Positions 34,319 through 44,098 of a stretch of 64,000 nucleotides of DNA are shown piece by piece. The stretch is from Thermoproteus uzoniensis 768-20 (GTDB lineage Archaea > Thermoproteota > Thermoprotei > Thermoproteales > Thermoproteaceae). Location: NCBI RefSeq assembly GCF_000193375.1, contig NC_015315.1:690622-754621 (forward strand), given 5' to 3'. The notes under the pieces were generated by a model. The model made no database searches and was not told the DNA's origin. It was given only the letters and a program-made list of their open reading frames with translations. The position numbers and the translations under genes are program-made. Position 1 is the stretch's first letter. Each line of letters starts with the position of its first letter.

Positions 34319-34747
34319 ATGTACCCGCTCGACGTGGAGAGGGCCAACTCGGTTATATGGGAGACGGAGCCCATAATGGCGTTTATAGGCTATAGGGTGG
34401 TCGAGATATCGCAGGGCCGGGCATGCGCCGAGTTCGGCCACGGCAAGAACGTCCAGAGGATAGGCGGCGTGTTGCACGGAGGGGTAATTGCCGCTGTGCT
34501 GGACGAGACCTTGGGGATGGCGGTCCTCACGGTGAACGACGGCGCCGATCAAGTCACCGTGGAGCTCAAGGTGAACTTCTTGGAGGCCGGGAGGGAGGGG
34601 CCGTACAGAGTCTGCGGACAGGTAGTGAGGAGGGGAGGGAGGATCGTGGTAGCTGAGGGAGAGGTCCGGGACGCCTCCGGGAGGCTGGTGGCCAAGGCCC
34701 TGGGCACTTGGTATATCTTGAGGAGGGAGGTCGGCGCCGGGCGATGA
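34319..34747 (+). CDS. PaaI-like hotdog thioesterase
   Basis: 142 residues; hotdog-fold signature [23 protein letters not shown] with the catalytic-type Asp/Glu, then [11 protein letters not shown] and a late [15 protein letters not shown]. Such enzymes hydrolyse acyl-CoA thioesters. The stop overlaps the rhomboid start as ATGA. Confidence 0.88.
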   Translation: MYPLDVERANSVIWETEPIMAFIGYRVVEISQGRACAEFGHGKNVQRIGGVLHGGVIAAVLDETLGMAVLTVNDGADQVTVELKVNFLEAGREGPYRVCGQVVRRGGRIVVAEGEVRDASGRLVAKALGTWYILRREVGAGR

Positions 34748-35283
34748 AGGCCACGATAGGCATACTCTTGATGGCCGCCGCCGGCTTCGCGGTGGGCGTT
34801 GCCGTCTACTCCTCAAACCCCTATCTGCTCCCCTACCTGATATTGTACAACAAGGCCGTCCTTTCCGGGTACTACTACGAGCTCGTGACAGGCATGTTGG
34901 TGACGCCGTCGCTTGCCGACTTTCTCCTCAACGCCGTGTCTCTATACGCCATATACGTCATATTCGGCGGCGAGGCCGGTAGGTACGAATACGCCGTCTT
35001 CTTCGCCTCCGGGATCTTGGGGAATATACTTACGGTGCTCCTCTACCCTCCGAACACAATGTCGGCGGGGGCGTCCGGCGGCATATTCGGGCTGTTGTCC
35101 TTCTACATAGCCAGAGGAATGGCCCTATCCCGCGACTTCAGCTGGGTGGGGCCGGCCCTCCTAGCCGCGGTCTTCTTGGCGTCGTCGATATTGCCCAACG
35201 TGAACTACGTAGCCCACGTGGGAGGGATAATAGGGGGCGTAGTTATGGGGCTTCTAGAGCCCCGTAGACTCAGCCGTGGATAA
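34744..35283 (+). CDS. Rhomboid-family intramembrane serine protease
   Basis: 179 residues, six hydrophobic segments. The catalytic dyad is seen as Ser111 in GASGGIFG and His158 in [10 protein letters not shown]. The protein cuts within or near membrane helices; substrates unknown. The ATG overlaps the thioesterase stop, giving translational coupling. The 3' end overlaps the molybdenum oxidoreductase gene on the opposite strand by 14 nt. Confidence 0.92.
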   Translation: MKATIGILLMAAAGFAVGVAVYSSNPYLLPYLILYNKAVLSGYYYELVTGMLVTPSLADFLLNAVSLYAIYVIFGGEAGRYEYAVFFASGILGNILTVLLYPPNTMSAGASGGIFGLLSFYIARGMALSRDFSWVGPALLAAVFLASSILPNVNYVAHVGGIIGGVVMGLLEPRRLSRG

Positions 35284-37459
35284 GCCTGTATACCTCCTCG
35301 GGAGTCACCGGAGTCGACCTGAGCCTCACTCTCTTCCCCGTGGCCCTCCTAATGGCGTCCTCAAGGGCCTTTATGGCGGCGGCCGCGGAGGCGACCGTGG
35401 GAGCCTCGCCGACTCCCTTAGTGCCCGTCGGGTGGTCCGACCTGTGAGGCGTCTCGGCCAGACGCGGCTCGTACCGCGGAGCCTCCGTGGCCTTGGGCAC
35501 GTGGTAGAAGGCGAAGTTCGGCGTGGCCAGATTGCCGTCCTGGTCGTAGACCACCTGCTCGTAGAGCACTTGGGAGATGCCCTGTAGCGCCCCTCCGTGT
35601 ATCTGGCCCTCCACGAGCAACGGGTTGACGACGACTCCGATGTCGTCGTAGGACCTGTACAGCAGAGGCCTCGCGAGGCCCGTCTCGGGGTCGAGCTCGA
35701 CCACGACCACGCCGACGCCGTAGGGGAACGTGGCCCTCGCCTTATACACCTCCATGGCCTCCAGCTGGGCCCTCACCTTGCCCCTATAGACGGCCTCGAC
35801 GACCTCCCCTATAGTCACCGACTTATCGCCGGACTTGAACGTCCCGTCCGAGTAGGTCGCGGGGCCTCCTAACAGCTCCTCGGCCGCCTTCTTGAGCTCC
35901 TCGAGCAGACGCCTGGCGGCCAGAAGGGCGGCCGAGCCGCCCGCGGTGATGGATCTGCTCCCGTCAGTGCCTATCCCGTCGGGGACCGCGTCGGTGTCGC
36001 CCCACACTACCCTTACGCGCTCTATCGGCACTTGGAGCTCGTCGGCGACTAGCTGGGCTATGCCCGTGGCGTCTCCCTGGCCGTGCGGCGCGATGCCCAC
36101 GGCGACTGTGAAGCTCCCGTCCCTCTCCGCTCTGACTATGGCCACCTCGTGCCCGTAGGTGGTTATCTCTATGTAGAAAGACATGCCCACGCCCAGCACT
36201 CTGCCCCTGGCCTTCTCCGCCTCGGCGTTTCTAACTAGATCGTAGTAGCCCGTGGCGGCGATGCCTCTCTCGAACGTGGCCAGATACTCGCCGGAGTCGT
36301 AGTGGAGGCCTAGCGGGTTGTCGTAGGGGCCGGCCGGCACCAGGTTCCTCCTCCTCACCTCGACGGGGTCGAGCCCGGTCTCGTCGGCTATTAAGTCCAT
36401 GATCCTCTCGATGAAGAACGTCGCCTCGGGCCTCCCGGCGCCTCTATAGGGCCCCAACGGCGGCTTGTTCGTCAACACGGACACGGCGTCTATGTCGAGG
36501 TCCCTCACCTTATAGGCGGCGGGCAACATGGTGGCGGCCGTCGCGGCCAAGTCGAAGCCGAACCAGTCGTAGGCGCCCGCATCGGCTATGACCTCGCCCT
36601 TGATAGCCTTGAGCACGCCGTCTCTCGTGAAGCCCGCCTTGTACCTAAGCATCAGCCCTCTGCCGTACGTCGTCATCTTGAAGTCCTCGCTCCTGGTAGC
36701 TATCCACTTGACCGGCCTCCTCAACGCCATGGCGGCCGCGGCCACTCTGACCTCCTCGGGGTAGACCTGTATCTTGGAGCCGAAGCCACCGCCGACGTCG
36801 GGCTGGATCACGCGGACTGCGGCCAGCGGCACGTCGAGGCTCCTCGCCACCTCGCGCCGCACTATGTGGGGCTTCTGCGTCGAGTCGTATATGAGGAGGG
36901 TCTTGCCGTCGTGGGACGCCAACACTCCGTGGGGCTCCATGGCCGAGGGCACCACTCTGTTGGTGACGAGCTCCTCCTCCACCACTTTGTCCGAGGACGC
37001 CAGGGCCCTCTCGGCGTCTCCAGAGGCGTACTTCTCCCTGCGCGATACGTTGGTGCCCAGCGACTCGTCTACGAGAGGCGCTCCGGGCTCCATGGCCTTC
37101 ACGGGATCCACGACGGCCGGAAGAGGCTCGTAGTCCACGTACACCTTCTCCAAGGCGTCGTAGAGGGCGTATCTGTCGACGGCCACCACCATGGCGACGG
37201 CCTCGCCTTGGTATCTGACCTTGCCGCCGGGCGCGAAGTCGAACGGCTTGCCCGACTGCGGCGTGAAGACGGCCACGACGCCCGGCATCGAGAGGGCCTC
37301 AGACGCGTCTACTCTTCTAACTCTGGCGTGAGCGTACGGCGATCTGACGAAGCCCGCATAGAGCATCCCGGGCAGCTCTATGTCGTCCACGTAGCGGGCC
37401 TGCCCGTAGAGCAGGTGGTAGTCCTCCAGCCTTGGTAGGGGCTTTCCTACGTACCTCAT
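35270..37459 (-). CDS. Molybdenum hydroxylase large subunit (aldehyde oxidoreductase type)
   Basis: 729-residue molybdopterin-binding subunit of the xanthine oxidase family. Seen are PDVGGGFGSKIQ near residue 218, GPYRGAGRPEATF near 335 and the catalytic Glu in KGVGEAPT near the end. The active-site loop lacks AYxCSFR, so this is not a CO dehydrogenase; an aldehyde or glyceraldehyde oxidoreductase is more likely. Forms a three-subunit enzyme with the next two genes. Being next to glucose dehydrogenase, it may oxidise glyceraldehyde in the non-phosphorylative Entner-Doudoroff branch; this is inference. Confidence 0.9.
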   Translation of the reverse strand: MRYVGKPLPRLEDYHLLYGQARYVDDIELPGMLYAGFVRSPYAHARVRRVDASEALSMPGVVAVFTPQSGKPFDFAPGGKVRYQGEAVAMVVAVDRYALYDALEKVYVDYEPLPAVVDPVKAMEPGAPLVDESLGTNVSRREKYASGDAERALASSDKVVEEELVTNRVVPSAMEPHGVLASHDGKTLLIYDSTQKPHIVRREVARSLDVPLAAVRVIQPDVGGGFGSKIQVYPEEVRVAAAAMALRRPVKWIATRSEDFKMTTYGRGLMLRYKAGFTRDGVLKAIKGEVIADAGAYDWFGFDLAATAATMLPAAYKVRDLDIDAVSVLTNKPPLGPYRGAGRPEATFFIERIMDLIADETGLDPVEVRRRNLVPAGPYDNPLGLHYDSGEYLATFERGIAATGYYDLVRNAEAEKARGRVLGVGMSFYIEITTYGHEVAIVRAERDGSFTVAVGIAPHGQGDATGIAQLVADELQVPIERVRVVWGDTDAVPDGIGTDGSRSITAGGSAALLAARRLLEELKKAAEELLGGPATYSDGTFKSGDKSVTIGEVVEAVYRGKVRAQLEAMEVYKARATFPYGVGVVVVELDPETGLARPLLYRSYDDIGVVVNPLLVEGQIHGGALQGISQVLYEQVVYDQDGNLATPNFAFYHVPKATEAPRYEPRLAETPHRSDHPTGTKGVGEAPTVASAAAAIKALEDAIRRATGKRVRLRSTPVTPEEVYRLIHG

Positions 37460-37902
37460 AGCGCCGCCGACTTAATCGCCTCTACTATGTTCTGGTACCC
37501 CGTACATCTGCAGAGGACGCCGCTGATGCCTTCGCGTATCTCCTCCTCTGTGGGCTTGGGCTTGTTCTTGAGGAGGGCGTAGGAGGCGAGCAACATGCCC
37601 GAGGTGCAGAAGCCGCATTGGAGCGCGTGGCGTTCGTGGAAGGCCCGCTTGAGCCTCTCCATGAGCTCGTCGCTGTAGTCGGCGGTTATTATCTCGGAGC
37701 CGTCCGCCTGGACCGCGAGCAGGTTGCAGCTCTTGACGGGCTTCCCGTCCAGCAACACGGTGCAGGCCCCGCAGTTGCCCGTGTCGCACCCGACCCTCAC
37801 GCTCTTTATGCCTAAGTCGTCCCTCAAGAAGTGGACCAAGAGCTTCCGGGGCTCCACGTCGCGCTCGTACCACACCCCGTTGACCTTGACCTTGATCCTC
37901 AT
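37456..37902 (-). CDS. Molybdenum hydroxylase small [2Fe-2S] subunit
   Basis: 148 residues with two [2Fe-2S] clusters. The plant-ferredoxin-like site is CDTGNCGACTVLLDG (near residue 40); the second site is CGFCTSGMLL and CRCTGYQNI near residues 98 and 133. It passes electrons from the Mo site to FAD. Starts and stops overlap the flanking subunit genes by ATGA. Confidence 0.95.
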   Translation of the reverse strand: MRIKVKVNGVWYERDVEPRKLLVHFLRDDLGIKSVRVGCDTGNCGACTVLLDGKPVKSCNLLAVQADGSEIITADYSDELMERLKRAFHERHALQCGFCTSGMLLASYALLKNKPKPTEEEIREGISGVLCRCTGYQNIVEAIKSAAL

Positions 37903-38738
37903 AGCCCCAACGCCCTCCTCACCGCCCTCCTAGCCGCGACGCCGGCCATAGCCCTCCGGTACTCCGCCGATGCCCTCACGTCTGATACGGGCTCCACCTC
38001 CTTGGAGGCGGCCTCGGCTACTTCTGTCAAGAGATCCCCGGAGATTTTCCTGCCCCTAACGGCCTCCTCGGCCTTCTTGAGCCTGACCGGCTTAAGACCC
38101 ACGCCCGTGGCGGCCAGCCTCACGTCCTCCACGGCGCCGTCCTTGACCCACACAGCCGCGGCGACTCCGGCTATGGCGAAGTCGTTGTAGGCCCGGGCTA
38201 TCTTGACGTAGGACGCCTTGGGGGGACATCGGGGTATGGAAATCTCGACGACAATCTCGCCTTGTTGTAGGGCGGTGGAGTAGGGGCCTTGGAAGAACTC
38301 CTCGGCGGGTATCTCGCGGACGCCTGAGGGGCCTCTGGCCTTCACGACGGCGTCTAGGGCCAACACCACCGCGGGCCAGTCGGCGGCCGGATCGGCGTGC
38401 GCGAGGCTGCCGCCTATGGTGCCCACGGACCTTATCTGGGGATCGCCTATCTGTCTAGCCGCCTCGGGGAGGACCCCGCAGGGGCCCGACCACCTCTCCA
38501 GCTCGGCGTGTGTAGCCAGAGCGCCGATGGCCAAGCCGTCTCCGGCCTGCCTGACGTAGCGGAGCTCCTTGAGCCGGCCTATGTCCACGAGCTTGCTGGG
38601 GGCGACTGCGCGTAGCTTGAGCAGAGGTATCAAGCTCTGCCCGCCCGCGAGGACCTTGGCGTTGGGGTCCTCAGACAGCGCCTTGACGGCCTCGTCTATA
38701 GAAGAGGCCCGGACGTAGTCGAACGGAGGCGGAATCAT
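37899..38738 (-). CDS. Molybdenum hydroxylase medium FAD subunit
   Basis: 279 residues of the CoxM/CutM type. FAD phosphate loops are AGGQSLIPLLKLR near residue 33 and TIGGSLAHADPAADWP near 108. It is the first gene of the medium-small-large operon and has its own TATA-like GCTTAAAAG (about 38761-38769) in the 38-nt gap after the glucose dehydrogenase gene. Confidence 0.93.
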   Translation of the reverse strand: MIPPPFDYVRASSIDEAVKALSEDPNAKVLAGGQSLIPLLKLRAVAPSKLVDIGRLKELRYVRQAGDGLAIGALATHAELERWSGPCGVLPEAARQIGDPQIRSVGTIGGSLAHADPAADWPAVVLALDAVVKARGPSGVREIPAEEFFQGPYSTALQQGEIVVEISIPRCPPKASYVKIARAYNDFAIAGVAAAVWVKDGAVEDVRLAATGVGLKPVRLKKAEEAVRGRKISGDLLTEVAEAASKEVEPVSDVRASAEYRRAMAGVAARRAVRRALGL

Positions 38739-38776
38739 TAGAATTCTGGTCGGTCTCCTAGCTTTTAAGCGTTTCG

Positions 38777-39817
38777 CTATTCTATAGACAGCACCGTCTT
38801 TATATCGTCGTGCGTCCAGCTGTAGGCCTCCTGGTAGTTCTCCAAGGTCGCCGTCTTCGTTATAAGCTTCTTGGGCCAGCCGCCGAAGCGGTCGTCGGCC
38901 TCTTTCAAATGCCTCAAAGCCGCCTCGAAGTGCCTAAGCCCGGCGTTGACGGAGCCCACCACGAGCTTGTTGTTGAGGACGGCGTCTGTGAGGAGCCGCC
39001 CCACGTCGTCGAGCCGCCCGCCTGGCGGGTAGACGCCCAGGAGGACCTCGACGCCGCCAGGGCCGAGCCTTTCGAGCCCCTCCAGCGCCACCGCCGACGC
39101 GCCGGTTGCCTCGACCACTAGGTCGTAGGTCCCCGAGATCTTCTCGTGCGCCGCGTCCACGTACGTGCCGCCGAGTTCCTTGACTAGCCTCGCCTTCAAG
39201 CTGTCGGGGGGCCTCGTCGCCACGGCGGTGACGGACAGGCCCGCGAGCCTCAAGACCATGGCCGCGAGGAGGCCCACGGGCCCGGCGCCGAGCACCAACG
39301 CGGTCTCCGGCCTTCTGCCGAGCCTGGACTGGTAGAGGTTGAGCCCCAGCTCGACGCCCTTCTCGACCACCGAGAGGGGCTCTGTCAAGACAGCTATGTC
39401 GGCGATCTCCTTGGGGACCTTGACCAGATACGCGGCGTCGGTGACCGAGTACTCGGCCGCGTGTCCGTGGAGTCCCCATATGCCGTGCTCCAAATATCTC
39501 CCCACGGGGCAGTAGTCTACGGGGAGGCCGCAGTTGAGGGGCCTCCTGACGGTGGGGACCACGAGGTCGCCCGGCGATACGTTGTCCACGCCCGGCCCCA
39601 GCTCCGCGACTTCGGCCAAGGCCTCGTGGCCCAGAATCAAGTAGTCGCTCCCCTCGGGGGCCTTGCCGTACTTCCCCTCTATTATCTCCTTGTCGGTGCC
39701 GCAGACCCCCACCTTGAGAGGTCTGAGGAGGACTTGCCCCGGCCCGGGAGACGGCTTGGGGACGTCCCTAAGCCTCAGAGACTCGGGAACCCCCGGCATC
39801 ACGGTCACCGCCTTCAT
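38777..39817 (-). CDS. gdh: Glucose 1-dehydrogenase (zinc MDR family)
   Basis: Oxidises glucose (and probably galactose) with NAD(P)+ to the lactone, the first step of the archaeal Entner-Doudoroff pathway. 346 residues. Catalytic zinc site VGVCGTDKEIIEG and GHEALAEV; the Rossmann nucleotide loop VLGAGPVGLLAAMVL is near residue 175. The extra GTDKEI motif and C-terminal DRFGGWPKKLI are typical of archaeal glucose dehydrogenases. The 3-subunit oxidoreductase follows downstream; TPSP is divergent on the other side, so sugar genes are grouped. Confidence 0.93.
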   Translation of the reverse strand: MKAVTVMPGVPESLRLRDVPKPSPGPGQVLLRPLKVGVCGTDKEIIEGKYGKAPEGSDYLILGHEALAEVAELGPGVDNVSPGDLVVPTVRRPLNCGLPVDYCPVGRYLEHGIWGLHGHAAEYSVTDAAYLVKVPKEIADIAVLTEPLSVVEKGVELGLNLYQSRLGRRPETALVLGAGPVGLLAAMVLRLAGLSVTAVATRPPDSLKARLVKELGGTYVDAAHEKISGTYDLVVEATGASAVALEGLERLGPGGVEVLLGVYPPGGRLDDVGRLLTDAVLNNKLVVGSVNAGLRHFEAALRHLKEADDRFGGWPKKLITKTATLENYQEAYSWTHDDIKTVLSIE

Positions 39818-39833
39818 GGCCCCTCCACCTCCC

Positions 39834-39845
39834 CAATATAAATTG
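39834..39845. promoter_or_regulatory. TATA box of gdh in the gdh/tpsp divergent region
   Basis: The plus-strand string CAATATAAATTG reads CAATTTATATTG on the minus strand and lies 17-28 nt before the gdh ATG. A second TATA-like TTCTTATAGG (39863-39872) serves tpsp, whose GTG is 18 nt after it. The whole 72-nt gap holds both promoters, so regulators acting here could affect both genes. Confidence 0.5.
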
Positions 39846-39889
39846 TGCCCCGCCGCGTCACCTTCTTATAGGCGTGTGCGAGTTGGGCA

Positions 39890-42112
39890 GTGCGCCTCAT
39901 CGTAGTGTCGAACAGACTGCCGGTGACCGTCGCCGTAAAGGACGGCGAGGTTTCCGTGAGGGAGTCCGTCGGCGGCCTGGCGACGGCCATGAAGACGCTC
40001 CTCGCCGCCACCGACGGGGGCAGGGCCCTGGGCTTTGACGGCGTCCTCTGGGTCGGCTGGCCCGGCCTGGCGGGCGATGCCTTGGACCCCAAGATCTCGG
40101 AGGCGCTCAGATCGCAAGGTCTCGAGCCGGTGCCGTTGGGGAGGGACGAGGTGGAGAAGTTCTACGAGGGGTTCTGCAACTCCACGCTCTGGCCCCTCTT
40201 CCACGGCTTCACGACCTACACGGTCTATAGGGACGATTTCTGGGACTCCTACGTCTCGGTCAACAAGAAGTTCGCCGACGTCCTCGCGTCCGTAGCCAAG
40301 CCGGACGACTACGTCTGGGTCCACGACTACCACTTCATGCTCCTCCCCCTCTACTTGAGGGGCCAGATGCCCGACCTGGGCGTCGGCTTCTTCCTCCACA
40401 TACCGTTCCCCCCTCCCGAGATACTCCAGCTAATGCCGTCGTCTTGGCGGAACGAGATACTTGACGGGCTCCTCGCCTCGGACCTCGTGGGGTTCCACAC
40501 CCACGAGTACTCCTACAACTTCGTGAGGAGCGTCGTGAGGTTTCTGGGCTACGGCGTGGAGCTCGATGTGGTCAAGTCGAGGCACGGCTACACCAAAGTC
40601 GGGGTCTTCCCCATAGGCGTAGACTACGAGAGGTTCCACAACTCCGGCGCCGATCCGCAAGTGGCTAAGGAGATAGAGGAGGTGAGGCGTCTCCTGAAAG
40701 GCCTCAAGGTGGTCTTCTCCATAGACAGGCTGGACTACACCAAGGGCGTCATAAACAGGGTATACGCCTGGGAGAGGTTCTTGAAGTCCAGGCCGGAGTG
40801 GCGGAGGAAGGCCTCTTTCGTCCTCGTCGTGGTGCCGTCGAGGGCCGGAGTGCCGCAGTACGAGGCGATGAAGAGGCAGATAGACATGGAGGTGGGCAGG
40901 ATAAACGGCGAGCTGGGCGAGCTGGATTGGGTCCCCATAATATACCTCTACAGGTTCCTCCCGACGCCCACGTTGCTGGCAATGTACAACCTGGCCGACG
41001 TCGCGTTGATAACGCCCTTGAAGGACGGCATGAACCTCGTCTCCAAGGAGTACGTCGCGTCGCGGAGGGACTGCCGCGGCGTTTTGATACTGAGCGAGAC
41101 GGCGGGGGCCGCCAAGGAGTTGACCGAGGCCATCATCGTCAACCCCAACGACGTGGAGGGGATGGCCAAGGCCATAGAGAAGGCCTTAACCATGCCAGAG
41201 GAGGAGCAGTGCAGGAGGATCCAGGAGATGCAGAGGAAGCTCAAGGCGCAGGACGTGGTGAAGTGGGGCGTCGACTTCATACAGAGCTTGATGGGGGCCA
41301 GGCTGGAGAGGGCCGAGAGGGAGAGGAGGCTGGCGACGGCCATACCGCTGGAGGGCGAGGAGCTCGACCGCATGGCCGCCGCGTACCGGTCCGCCCCCGT
41401 CCGCCTGCTGTTCCTCGACTACGACGGCACCCTCGTCCCCCTCTACCCCTACGCCTACCAGGCCGTGCCCGACGAGGAGCTCCTGCACCTCCTCGCCGAG
41501 CTTGCGCGGCAGGGAGGGACCTACGTCGTTGTGGTGAGCGGGAGGCCCAAGGACTTCCTGGACAGCTGGTTCGGGAAACTGCCCGTATACCTCATCGCCG
41601 AGCACGGGTTCTGGCTCAAGGAGCCGGGCGGCGGCTGGGCCCCCACGGCCAGAGTCGACCTATCCTGGAAGCTGAAGGTCAGGAAGGTGATGGAGGAGTT
41701 CGTGGAGAGGGTGCCGGGGACGTACATAGAGGAGAAGGAGTCGTCGATAGCCTGGCACTACAGAAACGCCGAGCCGGAGGCCGGCGAGAGGGCCGCGCTG
41801 GAGCTCGCCGATAGCTTGACCGCCATGTTGACCGGTAGCGGCGTGGTGGTTATGAGGGGGAAGAAGGTGGTTGAGGTGAAGCCGGCGGGCGTGAGCAAGG
41901 GCACAGCCGCCAGGTCGTTGGTCGAGCTGAAGAGGCCCGACTTCGTCCTCGCCGCAGGAGACGACGAGACTGACGAGACAATGTTCGCCGCCCTCCCGCA
42001 GACCGCCTACACGGTCAAGGTAGGGCCCGGCAGATCTCTGGCGAAGTACTACCTCCCCAACTACAAGGCCTTGAGATCTGTCCTTAAGCGGCTCGTCGAG
42101 AGCCAGCACTGA
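39890..42112 (+). CDS. tpsp: Bifunctional trehalose-6-phosphate synthase/phosphatase
   Basis: Makes trehalose from UDP-glucose (or another NDP-glucose) and glucose 6-phosphate, then removes phosphate. The 740 residues have an N-terminal GT20 domain (SNRLPVTV at residue 6, [11 protein letters not shown] near 277 with the Arg/Lys pair, [12 protein letters not shown] near 375). The C-terminal HAD phosphatase shows LFLDYDGTL near 506 and [10 protein letters not shown] near 688. In T. tenax the fused gene sits in an operon with gt and msc; here they are 36 kb away (2260-4076). GTG start, leaderless distance from TATA. Confidence 0.96.
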   Translation: MRLIVVSNRLPVTVAVKDGEVSVRESVGGLATAMKTLLAATDGGRALGFDGVLWVGWPGLAGDALDPKISEALRSQGLEPVPLGRDEVEKFYEGFCNSTLWPLFHGFTTYTVYRDDFWDSYVSVNKKFADVLASVAKPDDYVWVHDYHFMLLPLYLRGQMPDLGVGFFLHIPFPPPEILQLMPSSWRNEILDGLLASDLVGFHTHEYSYNFVRSVVRFLGYGVELDVVKSRHGYTKVGVFPIGVDYERFHNSGADPQVAKEIEEVRRLLKGLKVVFSIDRLDYTKGVINRVYAWERFLKSRPEWRRKASFVLVVVPSRAGVPQYEAMKRQIDMEVGRINGELGELDWVPIIYLYRFLPTPTLLAMYNLADVALITPLKDGMNLVSKEYVASRRDCRGVLILSETAGAAKELTEAIIVNPNDVEGMAKAIEKALTMPEEEQCRRIQEMQRKLKAQDVVKWGVDFIQSLMGARLERAERERRLATAIPLEGEELDRMAAAYRSAPVRLLFLDYDGTLVPLYPYAYQAVPDEELLHLLAELARQGGTYVVVVSGRPKDFLDSWFGKLPVYLIAEHGFWLKEPGGGWAPTARVDLSWKLKVRKVMEEFVERVPGTYIEEKESSIAWHYRNAEPEAGERAALELADSLTAMLTGSGVVVMRGKKVVEVKPAGVSKGTAARSLVELKRPDFVLAAGDDETDETMFAALPQTAYTVKVGPGRSLAKYYLPNYKALRSVLKRLVESQH

Positions 42113-42179
42113 TCTGCGGCCGGCCGCCGCGCCGTCGGGGCCGGACGAGTTGCTTTTAATTCGGGGTCCGGAGAGTTCC

Positions 42180-43382
42180 ATGGCAGATCTTCCTCTGGAG
42201 GGCGTCCGGGTTGTCGACCTCACCTCGGCCATGGCGGGTCCGTTCGCCACAATGTTGCTGGCCGATCTCGGCGCCGAGGTGATCAAGGTGGAGCCGCCCG
42301 AGGGCGACCAGTCCAGGGACTGGGGCCCGCCGTTCTACGGGGAGAAGTACAGCGCCTACTTCGCCAGCGTCAATAGGGGGAAGAAGTCGGTGGTGGTGAA
42401 CCTCAAGAGCGAGGACGGGAGGCGCGTCGTCTATAGGCTGGTCGAGAGGGCCGACGTCTTCCTCGAAAGCTTTAGGCCCGGCACGGCGGCTAGGCTCGGC
42501 GTGGACTACCAGACCCTCCGCAAGTTGAACCCCAGACTGATCTACTGCTCCATATCGGGCTTCGGGCAGTACGGCAGATATAGGGACCAGCCCGGCTACG
42601 ACCTCATCGCGTTGGCCATGAGCGGCTTGATGGACCTCACGGGGGAGCCCGACGGGCCTCCCGTCAAGTTCGCCGTGCCTATCGCCGATATAGTCACCGG
42701 CATGTACTGCGCGGTCGCGGTGCTCGCGGCGTTGAGGGCCAGGGAGAGGACGGGCGAGGGGGCCTACATAGACATGGCCCTCCTGGACAGCGCCTTGGGC
42801 ATATCCACGCACCAGTCCGCCTCCTATCTGGCCAGCGGGAGGGTGCCGCGGAGGCTGGGCAGCGCCCACTCCAGCATAGCGCCCTACCAAGCCTTCAAGG
42901 CGGGTGACGGGAGGTACTTCATCGTGGCGGTCGGCACAGAGAAGCTGTGGAGGGACTTCTGCAAGGCCATAGGGAGGGAGGATCTTGTCGACGACCCCCG
43001 CTTCGAGACTAACGACAAGAGGGCCGTAAATAGGGAGGCGCTGGCGGCGGAGCTGGAGAAGGTCTTCTCCCAGAGGCCTGCATCCCACTGGGTTGAGGTC
43101 CTCAGATCTGCCGGGATCCCCGCCGCGCCTATATACAACATCGCCGAGGCCCTCAACGACGAGAACACTAGGGAGAGGGGCATGTTGCTGGAGTACGCCA
43201 CTGCCCTAGGCGCCGTGAGGGTGGTGGGGAGCCCTATAAAGATCGACGGCAAGCCGCTGGCGGCCTCGGCCCCACCGCCGCTCCTCGGCCAACACACCGT
43301 CGAGGTGTTGAGGGAGCTGGGCTACTCGGACGAGGAGATAGAAAGGTTAATAAAGGAGGGGGCGGTGGGGACATGGCGGTGA
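42180..43382 (+). CDS. Family III (CaiB/BaiF) CoA-transferase
   Basis: 400 residues. Signature start [20 protein letters not shown] and [18 protein letters not shown]; the catalytic Asp is expected in [12 protein letters not shown] near residue 175. It moves CoA between carboxylic acids; acid identity unknown. First gene of an operon with a crotonase and an amidase, overlapping the crotonase by 10 nt. ATG at 42180 follows CTTTTAATT (42153-42161). Confidence 0.93.
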   Translation: MADLPLEGVRVVDLTSAMAGPFATMLLADLGAEVIKVEPPEGDQSRDWGPPFYGEKYSAYFASVNRGKKSVVVNLKSEDGRRVVYRLVERADVFLESFRPGTAARLGVDYQTLRKLNPRLIYCSISGFGQYGRYRDQPGYDLIALAMSGLMDLTGEPDGPPVKFAVPIADIVTGMYCAVAVLAALRARERTGEGAYIDMALLDSALGISTHQSASYLASGRVPRRLGSAHSSIAPYQAFKAGDGRYFIVAVGTEKLWRDFCKAIGREDLVDDPRFETNDKRAVNREALAAELEKVFSQRPASHWVEVLRSAGIPAAPIYNIAEALNDENTRERGMLLEYATALGAVRVVGSPIKIDGKPLAASAPPPLLGQHTVEVLRELGYSDEEIERLIKEGAVGTWR

Positions 43383-44098
43383 TAAAGGAGAGGGTAGGCG
43401 ACGTGTTGGTGGTCAAGCTGAGCAGGCCCGAGAAGAGGAACGCGTTCAACCTCGACATGGCCCGCCGCGTCCTGGAGGCCCTAGACGAGGGGTGCGCCGC
43501 GGGCGGCGTCGTCATAACTGGGTCGGGGGGCTTCTTCTCCTCGGGCCTCGACCTCGCCGAGATATACGGGCTTAGGAGCTTGGAGAGCTCCCTCGAGTTC
43601 TTCGGGACGGTCAACAGAGTCTCCAAGAGGATCGTCGAGTGCCCCAAGCCCGTTGTGGCCTTCGTCAACGGGCCGGCCTTGGGCTACGGCACCGAGATGC
43701 TGTACTTCGTGGACTACGCCGTGGCCGTGAAGTCGGCCTACTTCTCACTCCCCGGCGTTAGGTACGGCCTCATGACGGCCACGCCCGTAGTGGCGCCGCT
43801 CTTGTTGGGGCCGAGGGCCCGGTCCTTCCTCGACTGGGAGTTCAAGCTGACGGCTGAGGAGGCGCTTGAGTGGGGCCTGGTGCAGAGGCTAGTCGACGAC
43901 GAGAGGCAGGGCATGGAGGTCGCCGTAAACATAGTCAAGAAGATAGGCGAGGTCCCCAACGCCTCGGCGATAAAGAGGCACTTCAAGGCCGTCCTCAAGC
44001 TGGTGGAGAAGGACTGGGCGGAGTTCGAGAAGCTCGTCGCCGAGGCCGCCGTAAACCGCGAGGTGAAGTCCAAGATAGAGCTCTTCCTAAAGCGGTGA
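43373..44098 (+). CDS. Enoyl-CoA hydratase/isomerase family protein
   Basis: 241 residues of the crotonase fold. Seen are [12 protein letters not shown], the oxyanion-hole segment [15 protein letters not shown] and [17 protein letters not shown]. The usual catalytic Glu pair is not obvious, so hydratase, isomerase or other CoA-ester chemistry cannot be separated. Overlaps the CoA-transferase upstream and the amidase downstream (GTGA). Confidence 0.9.
   Translation: MAVIKERVGDVLVVKLSRPEKRNAFNLDMARRVLEALDEGCAAGGVVITGSGGFFSSGLDLAEIYGLRSLESSLEFFGTVNRVSKRIVECPKPVVAFVNGPALGYGTEMLYFVDYAVAVKSAYFSLPGVRYGLMTATPVVAPLLLGPRARSFLDWEFKLTAEEALEWGLVQRLVDDERQGMEVAVNIVKKIGEVPNASAIKRHFKAVLKLVEKDWAEFEKLVAEAAVNREVKSKIELFLKR

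Noticed and set aside
35270-37459. Carbon monoxide dehydrogenase large subunit
   Set aside because: The active-site Cys loop AYxCSFR of CoxL is replaced by GPYRGAGRPEA, which fits other aldehyde-oxidising members.
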